DNA of 64,000 nt from NCBI RefSeq assembly GCF_023065955.2, contig NW_026622985.1:77241931-77305930 (forward strand), given 5' to 3'. The DNA comes from Ursus arctos (Eukaryota; Chordata; Mammalia; Carnivora; Ursidae). The notes beneath the pieces were generated by a model that saw nothing but the letters and a program-made list of their open reading frames with translations, made no database searches and was not told where the DNA came from. Shown here in pieces: positions 47,388 through 58,770 of the stretch (the first letter of the stretch is position 1; every line of letters starts with the position of its first letter). The position numbers and the translations under genes are program-made.

Positions 47388-47695
47388 AAGCATCTTTTAT
47401 GTGATAGTCACCATGTTAGACATCTTAGATTCAGGTGTTTATATTTCATTATTTATGATCTTGTCTTCAATATATCAGTCTCTTTGTATTATAGATAAAT
47501 TAACTGTGACACAGAAAGATTAAAGGTGTCCCAGAAACTTCAGCGCTGATCAGATACAATGGCATTGGTGAGCAGATCAAGCAGGACTACAGGCTCTAGG
47601 ACTAATTGAGAGCCATGCAATAACTAAGTAATGGATCTACAGCTAGATCTCAGGTCTTCTGTCCTATAGTCCAGTTATTTCTTTATGCTAACATA
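47388..47695 (-). mobile_element. MIR-like SINE, antisense
   Basis: 'cttttatgtgatagtcacca', 'gataaattaactgtgacaca', 'gaaagattaaaggtgtccca' and 'ctaagtaatggatctacagc' follow the MIR complement; the middle has an extra segment around 47540-47610. Confidence 0.6.
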
Positions 47696-48300
47696 TCGTA
47701 TCCTGATCTGCACTACTTTTTAGCATTTCTCCCAACCAGAGATTTGCAATAAACTTGGTATTGAGATAGATGTATGAAATAACTGAGTAAAATATATAGT
47801 ATAATAAAGTCTACCAGTGTAGCAGAGATAAAGCATTAGACTGTTTAAAGTTTCAGTACTTGGTACAAAGGCATTTGGTTTGATTTTATTAGTGGGAAGA
47901 ATAGTTTAAATAGATAAGGGCAGTTTATCTAATGCCTAGTCATAATTGGGCTTTTGCTGTTACATATATATGTTGGACATTAAATGATAGAGTTCACACC
48001 CACACATACATGGTCATACCTTGCATAAATGTTGTGCAGTGATGTGTCATGTCTGTATTCTATTGAAGCACATTGAGTAAGTGCATAAAGTGTGGTATAA
48101 TACAGCAGTGTCACAGAAACTGCAGAATTGTCTCACAAGATTGTATACGGGATTAAATGACATAATAACTGAGAGAATACATATGAAGACATTTTATAAA
48201 CTATGATATGTTACACAAACCACAGGTACTATTTCATTTTTTCTATAGACCTTATACCTTAAATGAGTTTTTATATAATTTTATTTTGTTATATTGGGAG
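47696..48300. other. Unassigned sequence
   Basis: No gene or named repeat. Confidence 0.4.
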
Positions 48301-48304
48301 ATAC

Positions 48305-48470
48305 AGGTTAATACTTTTTTTATGGATGAGGAGACTGAGGCTCAAAGAGGTAAAATAAATTTTCAGAAATCAAATAGTATAGAAGCCAGGACAGAGAGAT
48401 GTAGATATAAATATATCTCTCTGTCTGATTCCAAGCTTTGCTCAGTCTAATTGAAATAACCTATTTTAAA
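48305..48470 (-). mobile_element. MIR-like SINE, antisense
   Basis: 'tttttatggatgaggagact', 'gaggctcaaagaggtaaaat' and 'ctgattccaagctttgctca' follow the MIR complement. Confidence 0.7.
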
Positions 48471-48644
48471 AGCAGTGGGATAGGCTCGTCCTCTCAAACT
48501 TTCTAACGATCAGTAGATTCAGAGGTTTTGGAATAGGTAGTTGGACTAGGTAATTTCTAGACTAACCTTAAGCCCCCAAATTACATAACTCAGAGTTTAT
48601 TTTTGGAGAAAATATAAACCCGTGTTGTTTGCCTTATATGCTTT

Positions 48645-48720
48645 TTTCTCTGATTTTTTTTTATTGAGTTGTAATTGAAGTATAACTTTATATTATATGT
48701 TTTTAACATAAATTAGACAC
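48645..48720 (-). mobile_element. Small old L1 3'UTR fragment, antisense
   Basis: 'ttattgagttgtaattgaag' followed by 'tataactttatattatatg' resembles the L1M 3'UTR complement. Too short for certainty. Confidence 0.45.
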
Positions 48721-49098
48721 TGAATCGCCATCATTAATATTAAAAACAAATAAAAAGAATGGATTCTATAAGCTAAAGGTATTCAGATTCAGTTTCCATG
48801 AACATTAACTGAACATTTACTATGTACTTATCTACTCAATATGGGTTTTTTCCTATTGATTTGGGACTTTCCTATTGTCTTCACCTTGAAATCTACAGCT
48901 CAAAGCTAAGTGTGAAAAAAACTGGTAACCATTATGTATAGACTCCTTATCTCCTTCTAAGAGACAGAAAAGTTAGTGATAGCAAAATCTGTAATCATGC
49001 CTTCCATTGCCCTCCCTAAGTCTGTGTAAGCAAAAGACTGGAGGAGGAGTGGAAACAGATTTATGGGTATCTTTGGCTGTGGGGAGAATTGCATTCTT

Positions 49099-49318
49099 TT
49101 TTTTCTTTTTTTTTTTTTTTAAAGATTTTGTTTGTTTATCTGACAGAGAACAGAGAGAGAGAGACAGCCAACTAGAGAGGGAACACAAGCAGGGGGAGTG
49201 GGAGAGGAAGAAGCAGGCTCCCAGCAGAGGAGCCTAATGTGGGGCTTGATCCCAGAACGCCGGGATCACGCCCTGAGCCGAAGGCAGACACTTAATGACT
49301 GAGCCACCCAGGCACCCC
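49099..49318 (-). mobile_element. CAN-SINE, young arctoid subfamily, antisense
   Basis: Long T-run, 'aaagattttgtttgtttatc', 'agagacagccaactagagag', 'cagcagaggagcc' and head complement 'ctgagccacccaggcacccc'. Exact 15-bp target duplication gagaattgcattctt at 49084-49098 and 49319-49333. Frames 48973-49237 are shadows of it. Confidence 0.96.
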
Positions 49319-49718
49319 GAGAATTGCATTCTTGTGTTGAGAGATCATACCTTTTTTTTTCTTCCTTTATAAAGAAAGGAAAGGGGTTCTTTTCCATCCT
49401 TTTTAACCCTTGTCACATGACCCTGTTCTTCTCCCCTTTCCCTGTGCATCACATTGGAGAAGGTATTCCTGTGGGGAATACAGGATGTCTTAAGGGTAGT
49501 TCATGCCATGATATCCTAACTCTGTATTCCAAACAGTTGGGGGCCTAGTACTTGTGGACTAAATGAGAGGAAGGTGAGAAGCAAATGGAAGAGATGTAAA
49601 TGGGAGCTCACCAAAATTATGAGATCTACCTGAGATGTTAAGATGAAAGGGAGATTGAGAAAAAGCACATATACCATACTATCCTTATATACTTTCCTTT
49701 TGGGAATTTCCAGTAAAC

Positions 49719-49911
49719 TTGGGTGGTGCAGTTGGTTAAGCATCTGACTCTTGTTTAGGCTCAGGTTATGATCTCAGGGTTGTGAGATCGAGCCCCACGT
49801 GGGGCTCTGCACTGGGTGCGGAGCCTGCTTAAGACTCTCTCTCTCCCTCTCCCTCTTCCCCCAAACCCCATTCTCTCTCAAAACAAAACAAAACAAAACA
49901 AAACAAAAAAA
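49719..49911 (+). mobile_element. CAN-SINE, 5'-truncated, sense, with (AAAAC)n tail
   Basis: Begins inside the head at 'tgggtggtgcagttggttaa', continues 'gttgtgagatcgagcccca', a CT-rich region, and ends in repeated AAAAC units at 49880-49907. The leading ggggcacc is missing. Confidence 0.9.
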
Positions 49912-49949
49912 ACTTATTCCTCCATCATCATCATTGTCTTCATATTCTA

Positions 49950-50050
49950 GTACAAATTGTTAAAGGTATTATTACCCCACTTTGCTTATGAGGAGACAGA
50001 GCTCTGACATTCCATATTCAGATGTAATGGCTAGAATCTAAATGTAGGTC
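49950..50050 (-). mobile_element. MIR-like fragment, antisense
   Basis: 'ggtattattaccccactttg' followed by 'cttatgaggagacagagctc' fits the MIR complement. It is cut by the SINE insertion to its right. Confidence 0.5.
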
Positions 50051-50068
50051 TGACTTGAAGTCCATTTA

Positions 50069-50260
50069 TTTATCTATTTTTTAAAAGATTTTACATATTT
50101 ATTTGAAAGAGGGAGTGCAAGCGAGGGGAGGGGTAGAGGTAGAGGGAGAAGCAGACTCCCCACTGATCAGGGAGCCCAATGTGGGGCTCAGTTCCAGCGT
50201 CCTGGGATCATGAGCTGAGCCAAAGGCAGACACTTAACTGACTGAGCCACCCAGGTGCCC
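50069..50260 (-). mobile_element. CAN-SINE, antisense
   Basis: 'aaaagattttacatatttat', 'gaggtagagggagaagcaga' and head complement 'ctgagccacccaggtgcccc'. Exact 15-bp target duplication cttgaagtccattta at 50054-50068 and 50261-50275. Third SINE within 1.2 kb. Confidence 0.95.
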
Positions 50261-50275
50261 CTTGAAGTCCATTTA

Positions 50276-51616
50276 TAAAAACAATCCTTCCAAGTGATCC
50301 TTCCGTCCTCTCCCAGAGTTTTACAATGAGAACCAAGCCTTGTCAGAAAGTCTTGACAAGTCTTATGTATTTTTTACTGTTTTTGAGATACTAACCTGAA
50401 GGTTTTATGGAAATATGTACTTGAAATTCCTAATTTTTGCCTTTGACTAAGCATACAGAAGTTTTTACATTGTAATGAACTTCCATCTGCCACACTAGTA
50501 AGATTTAGACCTTCACAATTTTTAAGTAATGTAGTCCTAAGTTATGAAGTGGTAACTCATAATTAAAGAGTGCCAAGTGGGTTATAACCCGTGAGCATTA
50601 ATTAATGCCTATGTATTACACCAGAAATAGAAGTAATTGTCAGTGCATAGAGAAAATATAGTCTTTGCTTCTAGAAAATCATTACTAATGTCTATAGTAA
50701 TTTTCTTTTTTTCAATTGGCACACCAACATTTGAAACACCTTGCCATATTAGAGGAATCCTCCATCTTTTATTGACATTCTCCTTCCTCACTGTAGAAGC
50801 TGAAATCTCTATATTTTTTCACAGTTCCCTAGAAGCTTTAGCCTGAGCATCAGATATATGCTCCAATGGTCAGATGGATCTGCTCTGGATGATGAATCTG
50901 GATCTAAAGATATAAGGAAGGCTGGATCACACAGCCTTTTGCTATTGAGTCATAATAGCTCTACCCAGTTTCCAGAACCAGTGCCAGCATTTCTCATAGA
51001 AGCAGAATACAGTGCCCAGTACAGGTGGCAGTGTCTGGTTCCTGTGGTTCGAGGCTCTGGTGTTTTCACTTGCTTAGTTTTTTGCATGATATTGGTTATT
51101 GCCTCCCAAACTTGATTTTCTGGCCCTTGTGGATAGGCTGCGAACCAATTACACTCCTTAAACAAATGCTTAAATTACATAATCAGAAGTCTAACTAATG
51201 AAAGTTCAATTGTGGAATAAATAGGAAAATATACATTATTCAGCATCCATCATGCATAATGGTATACCTTCATGCTTCTTAAGTACCTCAGTTTCTTCAT
51301 TGATACAGGGTTGAGATGAAAAAAAATCTTTCTAAAATTGATTAAGATGAATTTATGTTCAGAAAGAATTAATATTTTATATGTAATTTTATATTTAGAG
51401 AGAAATGATGCATTTTCAAGTGAAATATATCAAATGATCCAAAATAATTTGAAATGTTTTGATGTGGATAATTAAATTGGCACATTTTAAAGACTTAAAG
51501 GCACTTATGGATTTTAAGTGTATTTGCACACTAAACTGTTTTAGGTGTTTGATCTTTTTTGATTGTTTCAAGTTTTTATTTAGATTATAATTTGTAAACA
51601 TAGTGTAATTAATATT
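50276..51616. other. Unassigned sequence
   Basis: Repeat-poor, with overlapping frames on both strands (50609-50846, 50858-51115, 50950-51165). None has a recognisable domain; the 85-codon frame at 50858-51115 is the longest and has an ordinary amino-acid mix but no splice or start context. Confidence 0.4.
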
Positions 51617-52121
51617 GGTTTCAGTAGAATTTAATGATTCATTACTTACACACAGTGTTCATCACAAGTGCCCTCCTTAATCCCCAACACCCATTTAGCC
51701 CATCCCCTGAGCACCCCACTCCATCAACCCTCAGTTTGTGTTTTATCGGTTGCCTCACTCTCTTTTATTTCCCCTTTCCCCTCTGTGCATCTGTTTTATT
51801 TTTTTTAATTTCACGTATGAGTAAAATCATATGGTATTTGTCTTTCTCTGACTTGTTTCACTTAGCATAATATACACTAGCTCCTTCCACATTGTTGCAA
51901 ATGACAAGATTTCATTCTTTTTGATGCCTGAGTAATATTCCATTATATATATATTACTTTATCCATTCATAGGTAGAAACCTAACCAAAGAGGTAAAAGG
52001 TCTGTACTCTTTATGCATTCACCAGTCAGTGCACATTTGTGCTCTTTCCATAATTTGGCTATTGTTGATAATGGTACCATAAACATCAGAGTGAATGTAC
52101 CCCCTCAAATCAGTATTTTTT

Positions 52122-52310
52122 TTAAAGATTTTATTTATTTATTTGACGGAGAGAGAGACAGCGAGAGAGGGAACACAAGTAGGGGGAGTGGGAGAGGGAG
52201 AAGCAGGCTTCCTGCCCAGCAGGGAGCCCAATGCGGGGCTCGATCCCAGGACCCTGGGATCATGACCTGAGCCGAAGGGAGACGCTTAATGACTGAGCCA
52301 CCCAGGCGCC
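52122..52310 (-). mobile_element. CAN-SINE inserted in L1, antisense
   Basis: 'aaagattttatttatttatt', 'agacagcgagagagggaaca' and head complement 'ctgagccacccaggcgcc'. Target duplication cctcaaatcagtatttttt at 52103-52121 and cctcaaattagtatttttt at 52311-52329, both copies being L1 sequence. The nesting dates it as younger than the host L1. Confidence 0.96.
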
Positions 52311-52317
52311 CCTCAAA

Positions 52318-52656
52318 TTAGTATTTTTTGTATCCCTTGGGTAAGTACCTCATAGTGAAATTGCTGGGTTGTAGATTAGTTCCATTTTTAACTTTCTGGG
52401 GAACCTCCATACTGTTTTCCAATGTGGCTGCACCAATGTGCATTCCCACCAACAGTATAAGAGGGTTCCCCTTTCTCTGCATCCTCACCAACATCTGTTG
52501 TTTCCTGGAGTTGTTAATTTCAGCCATTCTGACAGGTGTGAGATAGTAGCTCATTGTAGCTTTGATTTGCACTTGCCTGATGGTGAGTGATGTTGAGCAT
52601 CTTTTCATGTGTCTTTTAGTCATCTCTATGTCTTCTTTGGAAAAATGTCTATTCAT
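52318..52656 (-). pseudogene. L1 ORF2 C-terminal fragment
   Basis: 112 codons starting [10 protein letters not shown], with [17 protein letters not shown] and [10 protein letters not shown], which is the ORF2p C-terminal region. A frameshift near '[13 protein letters not shown]' replaces the expected CWW-type motif and the frame ends in SINE-adjacent sequence. No catalytic domain is included. Confidence 0.85.
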
Positions 52657-52948
52657 GTCTTCTGCCCATTTCTTTTTTTTTAATTATGATATGTTAATGA
52701 CCATACAGTACATCATTAGGTTTTGATGTAGTGTTCCATGATTCATTGTTTGAGTATAATACCCAGTGCTCCATGCAATACGTGCCCTCCTTAACACCCA
52801 TCACCAGGCTAGCCCATCCTCCCACCCCACTCCCCTCTAAAACCCTCAGATTGTTTCCCAGAGTCTATAGTCTCTTGTGGTTCATTTCCCCCTCTGTTTA
52901 CCCCCCCCTTCATTTTTCCCTTCCTTCTACCAATCTCCTTGTTATTCC

Positions 52949-53527
52949 TTATGTTCCACAAATGAGTGAAACCATATGATAATTGTCTTTCTCTGCTTGA
53001 CTTGTTTCACTTAGCATAATCTCCTCCAGTCCCATCCATGTTGATGCAAATGGTAGGTTTTCATCCTTTCTGATGGCTGAGTAATATTCCATTGTATATA
53101 TGGACCACATCTTCTTTATCCATTCGTCTGTTGATGGGCATCTCAGCTCCTTCCACAGTTTGGCTATTCTGGACAATGCTGCTACGAACACTGGGGTGCA
53201 TTTGGCCCTTCTCTTCACTACATCTGTATCTTTGGGGTAAATACCCAGTAGTGCAATTGCTGGGTCATAGGGTAGCTCTATTTTTAACTTTTTGAGGGAC
53301 CTCCACACTGTTTTCCAAAGTGGCTGTACCAACCTGCATTCCCACCAACAGTGTAAGAGGAAGGTTCCCCTTTCTCCATATCCTCTCCAATATCTGTTGT
53401 TTCTCTCCTTGTCAATTTTTGCCATTCTAACTGGCGTAAGGTGGTATCTCAATGTGGTTTTGATTTGAATTTCCCTGATAGCTAGTGACGTTGAATATTT
53501 TTTCATGTGTCTGCTATTTCTGCCCAT
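52949..53527 (-). pseudogene. L1 ORF2 C-terminal region
   Basis: 192 codons ending ...[10 protein letters not shown] at the usual ORF2p terminus. It contains the [13 protein letters not shown] segment of the cysteine-containing C-terminal region (first Cys of the C-x3-C-type spacing weakened), ALLGIYPKD and [17 protein letters not shown]. The N-terminal side is broken by a deletion of about 50 bp near 53520 that removes the HFSKEDI segment and shifts the frame. Confidence 0.9.
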
Positions 53528-53610
53528 TTCTTAATTGGATATTTGTTTTTTGGGTGTTGAGTTTGGTAAGTTCTTTATGGATTTTGGATATGAACCCTTT
53601 ATCAGATATG

Positions 53611-54045
53611 TCATTTGCAGATATCTTTCCCATTTCGTAGGTTGCCTTTTACTTTTGTTGGTTGTTTACTTTGCTGTGCAGAAACTTTTTTTCTTGATGA
53701 AGCATCCCAGTAGTTCATTTTTGCTTTTGTTTCCCTTGTCTTCAGAGACGTGTCTAGAAAGAAGTGGCTGTGGCTGAGGTCAAAGAGGTTGCTGTCTGTG
53801 TTCTCCTCTAGGATTTTGATGGTTTCAGTTCTCATATTTAGGTCTTTTGTCCATTTTGAGTTTATCTTTGTGTATGGTGTAAGAGAATGGTCCAGTTTCA
53901 TTCTTCTGCATGCGGCCATTAGGTTTTCCCAACACCATTTGTTGAATAGACTCTCTTTTTTCCGTTGAATATTCTTCCCTGCTTTGTCAAAGATTAGCTG
54001 ACCATAGAGTTGTGGGTTCATTTCTTCATCTGGTTTTGGAATCAA
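53611..54045 (-). pseudogene. L1 ORF2 fragment across the RT deletion junction
   Basis: 144 codons. The first residues IPKPDEE belong to the early RT region, and from MNPQLYGQLIFDK onward the sequence is the post-RT region (FNKWCWENLMA, PYTKINSKWTKDLN, KILEENTDSNLFDL). Everything between, including the catalytic FADD-type box, is gone, yet the frame continues, so the deletion is a multiple of three. Confidence 0.9.
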
Positions 54046-54058
54046 GGTAATGCTGGCC

Positions 54059-54307
54059 TCATAGAATGAGTTTGGAAATCTTCCTTCCGTTTCTATTTTT
54101 TGGGAACAGCCTGCAAAGAATAGGTATTAACTCTTCTTTAAATGTTTGGTAGAATTCCCCTGGGAAGCCATCTGGCCCTGGATTTTTGTTTTTTGGGAGA
54201 TTATTGATTACTGATTCAATTTCTCTGCTGGTTATGGATCTGTTCAAATTTTCTATTTCTTCCTGTTTCACTTTTGGTAGTTTAAATGTTTCTAGGAATG
54301 TATCCAT
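54059..54307 (-). pseudogene. L1 ORF2 start of reverse transcriptase
   Basis: 82 codons with [37 protein letters not shown] and [12 protein letters not shown], the N-terminal RT motifs. A frameshift after RLFPK separates it from the IPKPDEE fragment. Confidence 0.9.
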
Positions 54308-54322
54308 TTTGTCCAGATTATC

Positions 54323-54553
54323 CTATATGTTGGCATATAAATTTTCATAATATTTTCTTATAATTGTTTGTATTTCTGTGGTGTTGGTTATGATCACTCC
54401 TCTCTCATTTGTAATTTTATTTATTTGGGACCTTTCTCTCTTTTTTTTGATAAGTCTGGCTAGGGGTTCATCAATTTTATTAATTCTTTCAAAGAACCAG
54501 CTCCTAGTTTCATTGATCTGTTCTACAGGTTTTTTTTTTTTTTTCTGTACCAA
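54323..54553 (-). pseudogene. L1 ORF2 linker before RT
   Basis: 76 codons with [20 protein letters not shown] and [14 protein letters not shown] followed by [17 protein letters not shown], the region between endonuclease and RT. The poly(T) at 54530-54544 on the plus strand encodes the KKKKK at its start and probably marks slippage. Confidence 0.9.
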
Positions 54554-54588
54554 TTATTTCTGCTTTAATTTTTATTATTCTGCTGGCT

Positions 54589-55081
54589 TTAGGCTTTATT
54601 TGCTGTTCCTTTTCTAGCTCTGTTAGGTGTAAGGTTAGGTTGTATGTTTGAGACTTTTCTTGCTTCTTGAGATAGACCTGTCTTCCTATATATCCCTCTT
54701 ATGACAGCTTTTTCTTCATCCCAAAGATATTGGACTGTCATGTTTCCATTTTCATTTGCTTCCATGTATTTTTTAATTTCTTCTTTAATTTCCTGGTTGA
54801 CCCATTCATTCTTTAGTAGGATGTTCTCTAATCTCCATATTTGTGTTCTTCCCACATTTTTTCATGTGGTTGACTTCAAGTTTCAAAGTGTTGTGGTCTG
54901 AAAATACGCATGGTATGATTGAAATCTTTTTGTTCTTGTCGAGGCCTGATTTGTGACCCAGTATGTGATCTATTCTGGAGAACGTCCCATGTGCACGCAA
55001 AACGAATGTGTGTTCTGCTGCTTTAGAATGAAGTGTTCTGAACGTATCTGTTAAGTCCATCTGGTCTAATGTATCATTCAA
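54589..55081 (-). pseudogene. L1 ORF2 endonuclease C-terminal part
   Basis: Two overlapping frames (54806-55081 and 54589-54855) together cover NDTLDQMDLTD, HGTFSRIDHILGHKSGLD, CVFSDHNTLKLEVNH and WRLENILLKNEWVNQEIKEE. SDHN contains the Asp/His pair typical of the APE-type nuclease active site. A frameshift near 54830 separates the two. Confidence 0.88.
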
Positions 55082-55535
55082 AGCAATTGTGTCCTTGTTG
55101 ATTGTCTACTTAGATGTGTCTGTTGATGTAAGTGGGGTGTTAAAGTCCCCTACTATTGTATTATTATCAATGAGTTCCTTTATGTTTGTTATTAATTGAT
55201 TTATATATTTGGGTGCCCCCAGTTGGGGGCATAAATATTTACGATTGTTAGATCTTCTTTCCAGATAGAACCCTTTATTATGATATAGTACCCTTCTTCA
55301 TTTTTTGTTACAATCTTTGGTTTCAAATCTAGTTTGTCTGATATAAGTATGGCTACCCCAGCTTTCTTTTAATGTTCATTTATATAATAAATGGCTCTCT
55401 ATCCCCTCACTGTCAATCTGCAAGTGTCTTTAGGTAAAATGAGTCACTTGTAGGCAGCCTGTACTTGGGTCTTACTTTTTTATCCATCCTGATACCCTGT
55501 GTCTTTTGATTGGATTAGGTGTTTGATCATAACTA
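55082..55535 (-). pseudogene. L1 ORF2 endonuclease N-terminal part, decayed
   Basis: Reverse-strand reading gives IVGDFNTPLTSTD (GDFN nuclease motif), LTIVNIYAPNWG and, further out, KAGVAILI and a CLQ.TH segment, all APE-type endonuclease motifs, in several frames. The element is truncated close to the ORF2 start. Confidence 0.85.
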
Positions 55536-56205
55536 TCAGTTAAGTTAAAAATTTCAAAGAACCTGAGGATATCTACATAAAATTATTGCTATAAAATTGT
55601 TAAGGTTATTTTTGCTCTTAAGGTGATATCCCTAGCAACACTTGGTGTGAGTTATTTCATCATACATATTGTTAGATCTGAGCTTACATAATTTATAGTC
55701 AGACTGCTAATTGCCCTAGACTCTCTGAAAGTTCCAGCCAATACCAGGAATAGGAAAAAACTAAAACACAAGTGATAGGAATGGCACATGGATGTAGTTG
55801 CCAAAGCACTAATTTCCCAGTTCTAATTTTAAGGTAGTGGATTGTAACCATTTCCATGACCATCCTCAATCCTCAGTGTGGATATGGGCGACAGCTTCTG
55901 TGATAGAAACAAAAGAAAATGAAAGCAAAAAGAAAATGAAACAAAAAAAGTCCCCTCTTAACAACAACAAAGGCTGTTACTAGGGCCAGAACCTAGGTGT
56001 TGTCTAGCATCCATTTTTATGTGCATTGCTTCATATTATGGGGGGGATGTATTGAGAGATGGTGTCCCGAATCACTCCAGTCATGGAAGAAGCACAGCTG
56101 TGTGCACTGACTACCCTACTTCTTCATGCTGTGCACATGGCTCTTGTCAGTCAGAATAAGGCTAGAATTTCATTGGTTCCTCTCCACTTATGGCTTTTCT
56201 ATCAG
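55536..56205. other. Unassigned sequence
   Basis: No gene or named repeat. A G7 run lies at 56041-56047. Confidence 0.4.
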
Positions 56206-56221
56206 AAGTGAGGTTATTACT

Positions 56222-56406
56222 GGGACGCCTGGGTGGCTCAGTGGGTTAAGCATCTGCCTTCAGCTCGGGTCATGATCCCAGGGTCCTTGGATTGAGTCCT
56301 GCATCAGACTCCTTATACAGCGGGGAGCCTGCTTCTCCCTCTGCTGCTCCCCCTGCTTGTGCTCTCTATCTGTCTCTGTGACAAATAAATAAAATCTTAA
56401 AAAAAA
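56222..56406 (+). mobile_element. CAN-SINE, sense
   Basis: Head 'gggacgcctgggtggctcag', 'gatcccagggtccttggatt', tail 'acaaataaataaaatcttaa'. Target duplication aagtgaggttattact at 56206-56221 and aagtgtggttattact at 56407-56422. Frame 56260-56454 (minus) is a shadow. Confidence 0.95.
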
Positions 56407-56422
56407 AAGTGTGGTTATTACT

Positions 56423-57219
56423 ATATACTGCATTAAAATAAGAAAATCTTTCAATAAAATAAACTCAAATATTTTTAGCCTGGTTTGTCTAATATGGTAT
56501 TATATCTGATCAGTTTTATGTGTACCAATACTTTTGTGATGTAATCTTTGCATATGTAGTGTGCTTTCTTTTCTCTCATTGTATGTATGAGGGTGGTGGT
56601 ATAAAAATGTGTTTTGCAGATGTCCAAATTTATAAAACTGACATTTGTAATTTCTAATGGCAAATGTGATTGTACATATTATACAATAACAAATGTTTAA
56701 AAGTACCTTTATCAGTCTTCTCTCTTTACAGTTAACATGCCATTTTAACTTTAAAAAAATAAGTAGTTTTCAAGTTAGAATATAGCCTAGTTACTGCAAA
56801 TTATATTTGATAGAACCAAATTTGAAGTATAATAATGATACTTAACTGTGGTTTGGAGCCTAAAATTTTAACATATGATTGCATTCATGTAGATACAAAT
56901 TAAATGTCTTGTTCTTTAAAATAGGTTTTTATATTCATCACAACAAAACATTGTATGTTTGTTGGGAGTTGACTAAGGTTGAAGAGTTAAATCTTTGATA
57001 TTAGGTTAATTGTCGTAATCTTTAGAAAAGTTGCTGATTTTGTTTCTTTAGGCATTATAGATTACTTTAGTCATTATAGATAATCACTCTGATTTAACTT
57101 TTAACACGAATTCAGATAAAAAAACTATCTCCACAGTGTTTAACTTAAATACTTTTCAGTTTCCATCATACCTGGTGTCTCAATAGCATTTGATTTTGTT
57201 GACCCACAACTCCCTTGAT
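56423..57219. other. Unassigned AT-rich sequence
   Basis: No gene or named repeat. Confidence 0.45.
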
Positions 57220-57665
57220 TGCCTTTCTGTATTGAGGCATAATTTACCTGATGTAAAATTTACCATTTAATCTCCACTGTAATTAAGATATAGGATATTT
57301 CCATAACTCCAAAAATTTTCCATCTGACCCTTTGCCATCAGTTTTCTCTTTTCTCTCCCCTTCTGCTCAGAGCTCCAGAGAAGCATTAATATTTTTTATT
57401 TCTTTATCATTTTCTTTTTCTAGAATTTTGTGTTTTATCACTGCTTTCTTTTATTTATCCACCACACTTTTCATTTTTATTCATATTATTGCATACATAG
57501 ATCATTAGTTTGTTACTTTTTATTGCTGAGTAGTATTCCATAATGTAACCACTTACTAATTGATGGGCATTTGGGTGGTTTCCAGTTTTTTACTATAATG
57601 CTGCCATGAACATTTATATACACGTTTTTGTTTAATACATGCTTTTATTTCTCTTGGTCAGCCTG
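57220..57665 (-). mobile_element. Old L1M 3' end, antisense
   Basis: 'tgtattgaggcataatttac' (3'UTR complement), 'agctccagagaagcatt', 'gctgagtagtattccataat' and 'attgatgggcatttgggtgg' are the antisense of an L1M ORF2 C-terminus plus 3'UTR. No frame remains. Confidence 0.8.
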
Positions 57666-57749
57666 TCTCTTTGGAAATACTCTTTCTTTTGCCTATTATG
57701 ACATCATTCTCTGATTTTGTTTCTATTTATTTCTTGCTTTGTTTTCTAA

Positions 57750-58770
57750 TTCATTGTTCCCTCCTCAGACATTATGTGCTAAAGGTTATCACATCCCAGT
57801 CTTAGGCCTCCTCTTGTACTTGAGCAGTTTCATCTGCATCTTGGTTTTAATTATCTGTTGTATGTAGTTAACTCAGGTTTATATCTCCAGCCTAGAATTT
57901 CTAAGGACAGAGCTGTATATCTATTTGACATCAGCTGTTGACCTAATCTGAGGCATCTTAAAATCAACATGTCCAGAAGTTTTATGACTGTTCACCCCAT
58001 TAAACCTTGTCCTTTCCCATTTCTCCCTAAGCTATACAATTAGATCATAATAAGTGATATTTAACATCATTTTTGTGCGTTTGTGTCAGAGAGATCATCT
58101 CTACTCAGTAGCATCTGAAAGGACTACTCCTTTCTAGTCTTTTCTTTACATAGCTAAGCGATCACCTTTCAAAACACATATCTGATCACATCACTTCCTC
58201 ATTTTCCATTTTCTGCTTGAAGTAAATTATTGGCTTTAAATACTTTATGCTAAAAAACAGATTTTTTTAATATGTCTTAGAAAGTTTGACATAGAAAGGT
58301 CCCTACTAAGCTTTTTCAGACTCCTTTTGAAAGTTTTAATTCCACTTTTCAGACCAGTGTACCAGCCAGAATACTGCCTTCTATTAGTATCTCAAACCTA
58401 AAGCATCCCTCTGACCACTAAACCTTTTGCATATGTTCCTCCCTCTCCTGAAATACTCCAAACCTCCTTCACCTTCTCATGCCCTATTTTCCTTTAAGTT
58501 TTGGGAACAATGCAACACTTCCTAAATGAAGTTTTATTAAATGCACTAAGAGCACTAAGGACCTCTCCTTCATATAGTTGTGGTATAACTGCAGTTGTGT
58601 TTTGAGATTACTTGATTAATGTCTTTCTGTCCTTCAAGCTAGTCCATAAGATCCATGCTGTCAGGGATTATGCAAATTTAGCTTATCCTTCCATCTCATC
58701 GTATATCAAAGTCCAGCATGTGGCAGGTATTTAAGAATTGTCTGAATGAGTAAATACAATAGATTTAATA
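57750..58770 (+). mobile_element. L2 LINE 3' region, sense
   Basis: In order: 'ctccagcctagaatttcta', 'atcaacatgtccagaagttt', 'ctgatcacatcacttcctca', 'cataagatccatgctgtcag' and 'tccagcatgtggcaggtatt'. These follow the L2 ORF2 end and 3'UTR. The coding frame is decayed. Confidence 0.75.

Larger units (their letters stand above)
51617..52672 (-). mobile_element. Carnivore L1 3' end, antisense, interrupted by a SINE
   Basis: Starts 'ggtttcagtagaatttaat' and 'catcacaagtgccctcctta' (L1 3'UTR complement), then ORF2 C-terminal coding in reverse up to 'cttctgcccatttc'. The SINE at 52122-52310 splits it. Right of 52672 the T-run of the next L1 begins. Confidence 0.92.
52673..55535 (-). mobile_element. 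Carnivore L1, antisense, 5'-truncated, with in-frame RT deletion
   Basis: Runs from a T-run and 3'UTR complement ('cagtacatcattaggttttg') through ORF2 in reverse to about 'ggattaggtgtttgatc', which reads DQTPNPIKRHRV near the ORF2 start. Order along the element from 5' to 3' is endonuclease (55535-54800), linker, RT start (54307-54059), a junction at about 54030, then the C-terminal third (54015-52949). ORF1 and the 5'UTR are missing. The body is about 2.9 kb, against roughly 4 kb for complete ORF2 plus 3'UTR. Multiple frameshifts make it inactive. Confidence 0.95.

Noticed and set aside
50858..51165. Overlapping 85- and 71-codon frames on both strands
   Set aside because: Antisense pair in unassigned DNA, no domain, no start or splice context; expected by chance in a less AT-rich patch.
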